From Janibacter cremeus (GTDB lineage: Bacteria > Actinomycetota > Actinomycetes > Actinomycetales > Dermatophilaceae), in assembly GCF_013409205.1 (NCBI RefSeq), contig NZ_JACCAE010000001.1, positions 558,001 through 622,000 of the forward strand: DNA of 64,000 nucleotides. Direction: 5' to 3'. Below, piece by piece: positions 20,101 to 26,769 of the stretch. Numbering within the stretch: the first letter of the stretch is position 1; every line of letters begins with the position of its first letter. The notes under the pieces were generated by a model that saw nothing but the letters and a program-made list of their open reading frames with translations, searched no databases and had not been told where the DNA came from. Both the position numbers and the translations under genes were made by a program.

Positions 20101-20114
20101 TATGCTGCGATCCC
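20101..20114 (+). promoter_or_regulatory. Leaderless promoter of cobG
   Basis: TATGCT (20101-20106) lies 8 nt before the GTG at 20115, with no Shine-Dalgarno sequence. No cobalamin riboswitch was found before cobG, so this unit may be unregulated by B12 at the RNA level. Confidence 0.6.
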
Positions 20115-21368
20115 GTGTCCACCCCTTCGTCCTCCCGCAGTGGCGCCGACCGCTGCCCGGGGCTGCTGACCCCCTTCGTGTCGGCGGACGGGGCGATGGT
20201 GCGTCTGCGGATCCCCGGAGGGCGCACGAACGCGTCCACGGTGGCCGCGGTCTCCTCTCTCGCAAAGGATCTGGGCGATCCGGACATCACCCTGACCTCC
20301 CGCGGGAGCCTGCAGCTGCGGGGTCTGCCGCAGCCGTTGCCCCGGGAACTCATCACCGCGATCGGCGACCTCGACCTCGTGCCGTCGGGCGCGCACGACA
20401 AGGCGCGCAACATCGTCGCCGACCCGGCTCCCGGGCTCGATGACCTCGTCGCCGAGCTCGACGCGGGACTGCTCGCCGACCCCGGGTTGGCGGGCCTGCC
20501 CGGTCGCTTCCTTCTCGCCGTCGCCGAGCCGGACGGCCCGGTCCTGGCGCAGCCGTGGGACATCGCGATCGTCGACGAACGCCGTCCTGAGGCGCGAGGG
20601 ACGGGGCCCCACGATCCACGTGGTCGCCTCGAAGGGAGGGGGACGGCCCGCGTCCTCGTCGACGGCCACAGCGTGGTCGTCGATCGCGCGGATGCACCGC
20701 GCGCCGCGCTCGACGTGGCGCGTCGCTTCCTCGCCGTGCGCCCCGACGAGCGCACCTGGAACGTGCGCGACCTGCCCGCGTCAGAGGATGCAGACGGTGC
20801 CACCGCTGCCCAGGGCGCCAGCAGGGCCGACCTGCTGCCGGGGGGCACCCCCTTCGCCGTGGCCCCTGGTGAGCCGCCCGCGCCCGGGCCGGTCGGGGAC
20901 GACCTCGTCGCCCTCGTCCCTCTGGGGTTGCTGACACCGGCCATGGCCCTCTCGTTGGACGAGGTGGGAGGAGTTCTGCGACGACCCTCGAGCCCCGGTG
21001 GTCCGGTCTCGAGGCTCAGGCCCGAGGGGCCCTCGCACCTCGACCACCGTGTCGTGGTGACCCCGTGGCGCTCGATCGTCCTCCCCGGGGGGGCGGAGTA
21101 CGCGGACGATCTCGCCGCTGCCGGGCTGGTCACCACACCCGACTCCCCCTGGAGCGTCCTGACGGCCTGTGCCGGCGCCCCCTCGTGCAACCGGACGACG
21201 ACACCGACGCGCCGGATCGCGCAGGAGGCGGCCCCCTTCGTCGACGTCGATGGGCCGCCGGTCCACGTGATCGGGTGCGACCGCGCCTGCGGGCACCCGG
21301 CCCGTGAGCACGCCATCTCCCTGAACCCCTCCTGCGCTGCGGACGTCGTTGCCGCGCAACGCTCCTGA
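20115..21368 (+). CDS. cobG: Precorrin-3B synthase CobG
   Basis: This 417-residue nitrite/sulfite-reductase-like monooxygenase forms the ring-A gamma-lactone and hydroxylates C-20 with O2, the step that defines the aerobic pathway. The 4Fe-4S/sirohaem-type cysteines are present as C-x5-C (Cys352, Cys358) and C-x3-C (Cys388, Cys392). The substrate-binding half carries LTSRGSLQLRGL. A copy of the dispersed repeat lies in frame at 20986-21049, giving a Pro/Gly/Arg-rich insert just before VVVTPWRSIVLPG. Whether the insert is tolerated is not visible, but the frame is intact and the cofactor ligands follow it. Confidence 0.9.
   Translation: MSTPSSSRSGADRCPGLLTPFVSADGAMVRLRIPGGRTNASTVAAVSSLAKDLGDPDITLTSRGSLQLRGLPQPLPRELITAIGDLDLVPSGAHDKARNIVADPAPGLDDLVAELDAGLLADPGLAGLPGRFLLAVAEPDGPVLAQPWDIAIVDERRPEARGTGPHDPRGRLEGRGTARVLVDGHSVVVDRADAPRAALDVARRFLAVRPDERTWNVRDLPASEDADGATAAQGASRADLLPGGTPFAVAPGEPPAPGPVGDDLVALVPLGLLTPAMALSLDEVGGVLRRPSSPGGPVSRLRPEGPSHLDHRVVVTPWRSIVLPGGAEYADDLAAAGLVTTPDSPWSVLTACAGAPSCNRTTTPTRRIAQEAAPFVDVDGPPVHVIGCDRACGHPAREHAISLNPSCAADVVAAQRS
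20986..21049. repeat. Dispersed repeat, copy B (in-frame inside cobG)
   Basis: The segment has CCTCGAG/CTCGAGG arms (20986-20992, 21008-21014), GGTCTCGAGGC, a GGCCC/GGGCC hairpin and CCTCGCACCTCGACCACCG. This is the same order of blocks as the intergenic copy at 50885-50962. It is translated as part of cobG. Confidence 0.65.
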
Positions 21369-21385
21369 CGAGAAATGAAGGACTG

Positions 21386-22054
21386 ATGACCGTTCCCAGC
21401 CAGCCCACCCGGCGCTACGACTACGTCACCGACGGCCAGGAGATCTATCGGCGCTCCTTCGGCATGATCCGCCAGGAGTCCGATCTCTCCCGCCTGCCCG
21501 AGGCCCTGCACGGCGTCGCGACCCGACTCATCCACGCCGCCGGTGACACGGACGTCACCGAGCACATCGCCGCCCACGAGGACGTCGTGCGCGCCACCCG
21601 AGAGGCCCTCGCCGCGGGCGCGCCGATCCTCACCGACAGCAACATGCTCGCCCAGGGGGTCACGCGCCGCCGCCTGCCCGCGGACAACGAGGTGATCTGC
21701 ACGCTGCGCGACGAGCGTGTGCCGCAACTGGCCGCTGCCTGGGGCACCACCCGCGCCGCGGCCGCGGTGTCGCTGTGGGGCGACCGGCTCCAGGGCTCGG
21801 TCGTAGCCATCGGCAACGCGCCGACGGCCCTGTTCCACCTGCTGGAAATGCTCCATGACGGGGCTCCTCGGCCGGCAGCCGTCGTCGGTATGCCGGTCGG
21901 CTTCGTCGGCTCCGCCGAGTCCAAGGTCGCTCTGGCAGAGCACGACCTGCCGGGAGGAGCCACCCCTTGGCTGGTCGTCCACGGCCGCCGCGGAGGCTCC
22001 GCGATGGCCGCGGCCGCACTCAACGCCCTCGCGAACCCGGACGAGCTGGCATGA
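21386..22054 (+). CDS. cobH: Precorrin-8X methylmutase CobH
   Basis: This 222-residue enzyme moves the C-11 methyl to C-12, giving hydrogenobyrinic acid. It contains the family motif TRLIHAAGDTDV with the catalytic His, ILTDSNMLAQGV, and the C-terminal GMPVGFVGSAESK. ATG at 21386 follows an AAGGA. It lies 17 nt after cobG and overlaps cobIJ by ATGA. Confidence 0.96.
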   Translation: MTVPSQPTRRYDYVTDGQEIYRRSFGMIRQESDLSRLPEALHGVATRLIHAAGDTDVTEHIAAHEDVVRATREALAAGAPILTDSNMLAQGVTRRRLPADNEVICTLRDERVPQLAAAWGTTRAAAAVSLWGDRLQGSVVAIGNAPTALFHLLEMLHDGAPRPAAVVGMPVGFVGSAESKVALAEHDLPGGATPWLVVHGRRGGSAMAAAALNALANPDELA

Positions 22055-23670
22055 GCGGGCGCTTCTACGGCGTGGGCATCGGCCCCGGCGACCCCGAGCT
22101 GATCACCCTCAAGGCCGCCCGGCTCATCGCCGAGGCGGACGTCATCGCCTACCACGCCGGCGCCGGCAAGCAGTCGATGGCACGGTCCATCGCCGCCGGT
22201 CTGATCCCCGAGGGCGTCGTCGAGGAGGAGCTGCGCTACCCCGTGACCACGGGTACGACCAACCACCCGGGCGGGTACTACGGGGCGCTGGCCGACTTCT
22301 ACGACGAGTGCTCGCAACGGCTCGAGTCGCACCTCGCGGCCGGTCGAACCGTCGTCGTGCTCGCAGTCGGCGACCCGTTGTTCTTCGGGTCCTTCATGTA
22401 CGTCCACGACCGACTCTCCCCGCACTACCCGACGCAGGTCGTCCCGGGGATCACCTCGCTGTCGGCGGCGACCGCAGCCGTGGCCACCGGCCTGTGCCGC
22501 CACGAGGACACCCTGACCGTCCTGCCCGGCACCCTGGCCGTGCCCGAGCTCGCCCGGCGCCTGGCCGACACCGACGCCGCGATCATCATGAAGCTCGGTC
22601 GCACTTTCGCCGGAGTGCGTGAGGCACTGCGCCGGGCGGGGCTGCTCGAGCGTGCCGTGTACGTCGAACGCGCCTCCGGCACAGGGCAGGTCGTGCTCCC
22701 CGCCGCCGAGGTGGACGAGGGCCGGGTGCCCTACATGTCGCTCGTCGTCGTGCCCGGTGAGGGGCTGCGGGACGATGCCGCCGGACGAGCGGCCGACTTC
22801 GTGCGGATGACGGCTGGGGCGGAGGGCGCCACCGGCGCAGGAGAGGTACTGCCCCCCTTCGAGGCGCCCACGCGGCACGTGGGACCCACTTCGTCGCACC
22901 TCAGGACACCGCCTTCGTCATCGTCCGGCACCGTGCACGTGGTCGGCCTCGGCCCCGGCCCGGACCGCTGGCTCACGCCGGAGGCCTCCGACGTCCTCGG
23001 CTCGGTCGCGCACGTCGTCGGCTACGGGCCCTACCTCGCCCGGGTACCGCAGCGCGAGGGCCTCACCCGCCACGCCAGCGGCAACTCCGTCGAGCTCGAC
23101 CGCGGCCGACTCGCGCTCGACCTGGCGAAGGGGGGCGAGGACGTCGCCCTCGTGTCCGGCGGCGACGCCGGTGTCTTCGGGATGGCGACGGCACTCTTCG
23201 AGTCCCGGGATGCTGCGCTGACCGAGGACCGCGGCTACGCGGACGTGCCGGTGAAGGTCGTGCCCGGGGTGACCGCGGCGCACGCCGCGAGCGCCCTCGT
23301 CGGTGCCGTCCTGGGCGGGGACCACGCCCTGGTCAACCTCTCCGACAACCTCAAGCCGTGGGACGTCCTCGCTGACCGCCTGATCGCACTTGCCACCCAC
23401 GACATCGCGATCGCGCTGTACAACCCGCGCTCGCGCTCGCGCCCGGACACCCTCGGTGCGGCGCGGGACCTGCTCGTGGACGCGGTCGGCCCCGGACGGG
23501 TCGTCGTCGTCGCCCGGCACGTGGGGCGGGACCAAGAGTCCGTATCGGTGTCGACTTTGGGCGAGCTCGACGTCGAGGCCGTCGACATGGGCTGCCTCGT
23601 GGTCATCGGTGCCTCGAGCACGCGAGTCACCGATGACGGCCGGGTCTGGACGCCGCGCTCCGTGGGCTGA
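22051..23670 (+). CDS. CobI-CobJ fusion methyltransferase (C-20 and C-17)
   Basis: This 539-residue protein fuses precorrin-2 C20-methyltransferase (1 to about 250; GVGIGPGDPELITLKA, AVGDPLFFGSF, VPGITSLSA) with precorrin-3B C17-methyltransferase (about 294-539; VVGLGPGPDRWLTPEA, VSGGDAGVFGMA, NLSDNLKPW, LYNPRSRSRPD). CobIJ fusions are known in actinobacteria. The unusual part is the linker (about 250-293): residues 268-290 are encoded by a copy of an intergenic repeat that also occurs downstream of infB. CobG, CobH and CobIJ act in close succession, in line with their coupling. Confidence 0.95.
   Translation: MSGRFYGVGIGPGDPELITLKAARLIAEADVIAYHAGAGKQSMARSIAAGLIPEGVVEEELRYPVTTGTTNHPGGYYGALADFYDECSQRLESHLAAGRTVVVLAVGDPLFFGSFMYVHDRLSPHYPTQVVPGITSLSAATAAVATGLCRHEDTLTVLPGTLAVPELARRLADTDAAIIMKLGRTFAGVREALRRAGLLERAVYVERASGTGQVVLPAAEVDEGRVPYMSLVVVPGEGLRDDAAGRAADFVRMTAGAEGATGAGEVLPPFEAPTRHVGPTSSHLRTPPSSSSGTVHVVGLGPGPDRWLTPEASDVLGSVAHVVGYGPYLARVPQREGLTRHASGNSVELDRGRLALDLAKGGEDVALVSGGDAGVFGMATALFESRDAALTEDRGYADVPVKVVPGVTAAHAASALVGAVLGGDHALVNLSDNLKPWDVLADRLIALATHDIAIALYNPRSRSRPDTLGAARDLLVDAVGPGRVVVVARHVGRDQESVSVSTLGELDVEAVDMGCLVVIGASSTRVTDDGRVWTPRSVG
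22852..22919. repeat. Dispersed repeat, copy C (forms the CobI-CobJ linker)
   Basis: CCCCCCTTCGAGGC (22852-22865) and the 23-base block at 22897-22919 are identical to copy A (674-729). The 16 bases ending CGCACCTCAG are also shared with the palindromic copy D near 50.9 kb. In frame it encodes PPFEAPTRHV...SSHLRTPPSS. Confidence 0.85.
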
Positions 23671-23686
23671 CCCGACGGCGTTGTCC

Positions 23687-23720
23687 GCGCCTGTGTCCCG
23701 CTATTTCGGGACACGGGCGC
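23687..23720. terminator. Bidirectional terminator hairpin after cobIJ
   Basis: The 14-base arms 23687-23700 and 23707-23720 pair with a single G-T wobble around the 6-base loop CTATTT. It lies between the convergent cobIJ and thioesterase genes, so it can serve both. Confidence 0.85.
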
Positions 23721-23731
23721 GCTGTTCGCCG

Positions 23732-24289
23732 TCAGGCCCAGAAGGGAGGCTCCCCCGCGGGCGCGTCCTCACGAGGTGAGGGCAGGCGGGACCCGTCTCC
23801 CCACCCCTTCGCCCAGTCGGGGGTGCGACTCGGGGGCGGGTCGATACCCAGGAGGGGCCACAGGCGTTCGGTGTCGACGCCCTTGCCCTTGTGCAGGAAC
23901 CGCATCCGCACCAGCGTCTGCGCGCACACCTGGTCGTCGACGACGAAACGCTGCTCGCAGTACACGCTGACCCGGTCCCATCCGGCGATGACACTCTGCA
24001 ATTCGTAGGCCTGCATGGGCGCCAGTGAGGTCCGGAAGGTCATCGTCTCCTGCATGACGACCGGCGAGACCCGGTGGCGCAGCAGAGCCCGGCCCCACCC
24101 GGAACGGATCATCAGATCGATGCGACCGAGATCGGCCATCGAGAAGTAGACGCCGTTGTTCATGTGGCCGGCGAGGTCGATGTCATTGGGCAGGACCCGC
24201 AGGCGCAGGGTCGCCGGCTGATCGGGCGCGACGCCGCCTCGGCGCTTGGCGGTGGCAAGGGTCCAGGCAATGCGAAGTGAGCGGTTCAT
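23732..24289 (-). CDS. Acyl-CoA thioesterase-like hotdog protein
   Basis: This 185-residue protein has the 4-hydroxybenzoyl-CoA thioesterase fold pattern NDIDLAGHMNNGVYFSMADLGR, with the catalytic-position Asp and the HMNN motif typical of FadM/THEM6-like thioesterases. ATG at 24289 has GAGG upstream; an upstream in-frame extension lacks family similarity. It lies between cobIJ and cobM but shows no link to cobalamin. The substrate is unknown. Confidence 0.82.
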   Translation of the reverse strand: MNRSLRIAWTLATAKRRGGVAPDQPATLRLRVLPNDIDLAGHMNNGVYFSMADLGRIDLMIRSGWGRALLRHRVSPVVMQETMTFRTSLAPMQAYELQSVIAGWDRVSVYCEQRFVVDDQVCAQTLVRMRFLHKGKGVDTERLWPLLGIDPPPSRTPDWAKGWGDGSRLPSPREDAPAGEPPFWA

Positions 24290-24430
24290 CGGGTCGTCCT
24301 CGGGCTGGGGTGCATCAGCCCCACATCCTGCCCGTCGCCCGGTGGGGTCCCGGTGGTCGACGGGCCGGGCCACGGTGTGAGGATCGCCACGGGGTCAGGG
24401 GATCATCCGCTAGGTTCGACGAGGCAGTGA

Positions 24431-24571
24431 CCGGTCGCACACGCGCGCAGCTCGGCCGTGGCGGCCCTCGACCTCAACTCCGTCGTCACGGGCAATCGGC
24501 GCGGGTCACTGCCACTGCGCTGGATCCTGCTGCACGTGCTGCGGGAGGTGGCCCAGCACGCCCCTATCGAC
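24431..24571 (+). pseudogene. Remnant of a DinB/DUF664-like gene
   Basis: One plus-strand frame reads SSAVAALDLNSVVTGNRRG then LPLRWILLHVLREVAQHA, which resembles the C-terminal part of DinB-family (mycothiol-transferase-like) proteins. An in-frame TGA at 24428 closes it upstream and similarity ends where it runs into the 3' end of cobM. No start or N-terminal half is visible. This is a low-certainty call from motif resemblance. Confidence 0.35.
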
Positions 24572-25349
24572 GCCCTGCCTGCTCGGCTTCGATCGCCCTA
24601 CCGTCCAGATCGGCCACCCGGCGGCAGGAGTAGAGGTGCGACTCGACGAAGTCCTCAGCGCGCAGCGCCCAGCCGACGACGATGATCGCCGCCTGCCTCA
24701 GGTCGTGGGCCTCGACCTCGTCGGCGATGTCGGCGAGCGTCCCGCGCAGGACGATCTCCTCGGGCTGCTCCACGCGGTAGGCCACGGCCACCGGGCAGTC
24801 GGCGCCGTAGTGCTCCGCCAGACGCTCGGCGAGCTCGCGGGTGCGACGGATCCCCAGGTGGAGCACGAGAGTGGCTCCCGTCGTGGCGAAGGCCTCCAGC
24901 GACTCCCCCGACGGCATCGCCGTCGAGTCCCGCTGGGCGCGGGTGAGCACGACGGACTGGGCGACCTCGGGGACGGTCAGCTCGCGGCCCAGGCGCGCGG
25001 CGGTCGCGGCGTAGGCGGCGATGCCCGGGGTGATGTCCCACGGGACCCCGCGCTCGTCCAGGCGCCGGGTCTGCTCGGCGATCGCGGAGTACACCGAGGG
25101 GTCACCCGAGCACAAGCGGGCGACGTCCTCGCCGCGGTCGTGGGCGGCTGCCATCTCGGCGATGATCCCGTCCAGGTCGAGCGCCTGGGTGTCGACGAGG
25201 CGGGCGCCCCGGGGGCAGTGCGCCAGGACGGCCGCGTCGAGGTAGGTGCCGGCGTACAGGCACACCCGGCTCGCGGCGAGCAGCCGGGTGGCGCGGACGG
25301 TGAGCAGGTCGGCGGCGCCGGGTCCGGCACCGATGAAGTGGACGGTCAT
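24564..25349 (-). CDS. cobM: Precorrin-4 C11-methyltransferase CobM
   Basis: This 261-residue SAM-dependent methylase opens VHFIGAGPGAADLLTVRA, followed by LCSGDPSVYSAI and TPGIAAYAATAA, the tetrapyrrole-methylase motifs with the CobM-type spacing. It acts after CobJ and before CobF. The ATG overlaps the cobL stop (ATGA at 25349-25346), so cobL-cobM form a unit. Upstream in-frame sequence has no similarity. Confidence 0.95.
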   Translation of the reverse strand: MTVHFIGAGPGAADLLTVRATRLLAASRVCLYAGTYLDAAVLAHCPRGARLVDTQALDLDGIIAEMAAAHDRGEDVARLCSGDPSVYSAIAEQTRRLDERGVPWDITPGIAAYAATAARLGRELTVPEVAQSVVLTRAQRDSTAMPSGESLEAFATTGATLVLHLGIRRTRELAERLAEHYGADCPVAVAYRVEQPEEIVLRGTLADIADEVEAHDLRQAAIIVVGWALRAEDFVESHLYSCRRVADLDGRAIEAEQAGRR

Positions 25350-26569
25350 TCTTCTCCTCGGACGACGGCGAGCTGGACCACGGCACGCGCCGGGGTCCAC
25401 GACAGGTGGGCCCCGAGCGGGACGGCCCGCTCGATCATCAGGCGGGTGAGGTCACCGCCGGCGCGCTCGTGGATGGCAAGCAGTGCCGCCTCACCCCCGA
25501 GGGTGACGGCGTGCGCCACGAGGCGACCACCGGGGCGCAAGGAGGCCCACGCTGCCTCCAGGATCGGCTCGGCAAGGCCCCCGCCGACGAAGACGGCGTC
25601 CGGCCGGGTGAGCGCGCTCAGGTCGCGCGTCGCGCTGTCCCCGTGGAGGACCGTCACCCGGCCCGCGAGGCCGAGGGCGGCCGCATTGGCGGTGATCCGC
25701 TCGGCCCGGGTCGCGTCGCGCTCGATGCAGGTCGCGGTGGCCCGCTCGGCGCCGAGGCACCACTCGAGGGCCACCGTCCCGTTGCCGGCACCGAGGTCCC
25801 ACAGGTGCGAACCGGGTGTGGGCCGCAGCCGCGACAGGGCGCTGGCCCGCACGTCCCGCTTGGTCACCTGCCCGTCGTGCTCGATGAAGTCCTCGGCCCG
25901 CCCCGGCATGGCGCCCGCGGTCGTCACGGCAGCCGGGCTGCAGGCACGCACGTCGAGACAGCAGACCACGAGGTCGGCGGTCGCACCGGTGAAGGCGTCC
26001 GCACGGGCCGCGACGGCCCCCTCGTCGGGCCCACCCAAATGCCACCGGGCAGTGATTTCCGTTGCGCCCCGACCGTGCTGGGTCAACAGTTCGGCAAGAC
26101 GCCAAGGGTCGGAGCCGTCGGAGCAGAGCACGACGACACGGGCCCCGGGCGCCAGGTGCGGCAGCACCGCGCGCAGGTCCCGGCCGACGGTGGTGACCAC
26201 GGTGGTCTCCTCGGCGGACCAGCCCTGGCGCGCCCGGGCGAGGACGTCGCACGAGAGCGCCGGGTGGATGCGCACCCGGTCGGCCCCGAGCAGGTCGACC
26301 AGGGTCGTCCCGATCCCCGAGCGAAGGGGGTCCCCGCTGGCGAGCACGACCACGGCACCGGTCGACTCGGCCGACTCCAGGAGTCCCGGCAGTGCCGGGA
26401 GAAGGGGGCTGGGCCAGGCCACGAGATCGGCCCCGGTGGCGGCGTGCTCGGCCACGAGATCGAGGTGGCGCCGGCCACCCAGCACGGTGGCGGCGTCGCG
26501 GACGAGGCCGCGCCGCCCTTCGTCCAGGCCGACCCAGCCGTCATCACCGATACCCACGACGTCGATCAC
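25346..26569 (-). CDS. cobL: Precorrin-6Y C5,15-methyltransferase (decarboxylating) CobL
   Basis: This 407-residue bifunctional enzyme corresponds to a CbiE-CbiT fusion. The N-terminal CbiE domain has VVGIGDDGW and LASGDPLRSGIG; the C-terminal CbiT domain has LWDLGAGNGTVALEW and a class I methyltransferase fold. I chose GTG at 26569, which lies 8 nt after TATGGT on the minus strand, as in cobG; ATG at 26590 would add seven residues. It is divergent from chlID and its riboswitch. Confidence 0.93.
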   Translation of the reverse strand: MIDVVGIGDDGWVGLDEGRRGLVRDAATVLGGRRHLDLVAEHAATGADLVAWPSPLLPALPGLLESAESTGAVVVLASGDPLRSGIGTTLVDLLGADRVRIHPALSCDVLARARQGWSAEETTVVTTVGRDLRAVLPHLAPGARVVVLCSDGSDPWRLAELLTQHGRGATEITARWHLGGPDEGAVAARADAFTGATADLVVCCLDVRACSPAAVTTAGAMPGRAEDFIEHDGQVTKRDVRASALSRLRPTPGSHLWDLGAGNGTVALEWCLGAERATATCIERDATRAERITANAAALGLAGRVTVLHGDSATRDLSALTRPDAVFVGGGLAEPILEAAWASLRPGGRLVAHAVTLGGEAALLAIHERAGGDLTRLMIERAVPLGAHLSWTPARAVVQLAVVRGEE

Positions 26570-26612
26570 GGACGCCAACCATAGGCCCATGTCGGCCTGT
26601 GGCATGCTGTCG
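26570..26612. promoter_or_regulatory. Divergent promoters of cobL and of the chlID operon
   Basis: On the minus strand TATGGT (26583-26578) precedes GTG 26569 by 8 nt, a leaderless arrangement. On the plus strand CATGCT (26603-26608) would start transcription at about 26614, the first base of the riboswitch stem. The two -10 boxes are about 20 bp apart. Confidence 0.5.
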
Positions 26613-26764
26613 TCCGGCGCAGCCAACCGAGGAATCCGGTGCGAATCCGGAGCGGTCCCGCCACTGTGAAGGCCGTCAAGGCCAAGCCAGGACATCGGTC
26701 TGCGCTCGCCGGAGCGAACCCGCCCGGCGACGTCGTACGGCGAGCGTGGACACTCGCCAGGAGG
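26613..26764 (+). promoter_or_regulatory. Cobalamin riboswitch with translational switch, upstream of chlID
   Basis: The aptamer (about 26613-26706) has the core GGAATCCGGTGCGAATCCGG, the B12 box GCCACTGTGA (26660-26669) and a closing stem GCGCAG/CTGCGC (right arm 26700-26705). Downstream, CGCTCGCCG (26703-26711) is fully complementary to CGGCGAGCG (26738-26746), while GGCGAG (26739-26744) can instead pair with CTCGCC (26753-26758), directly beside the AGGAGG at 26759-26764. Ligand binding would claim 26700-26705, free 26738-26746 and hide the Shine-Dalgarno region. Confidence 0.9.
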
Positions 26765-26769
26765 CCTTC

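Noticed and set aside
19924..20114. A third cobalamin riboswitch before cobG
   Set aside because: No GCCACTG B12 box or paired core was found; cobG starts 8 nt after its -10 box, leaving no leader.
19561..26761. CRISPR array or tandem repeats near the riboswitches
   Set aside because: Similar sequences are the two conserved aptamers, 7 kb apart and on opposite strands, not a regular array.
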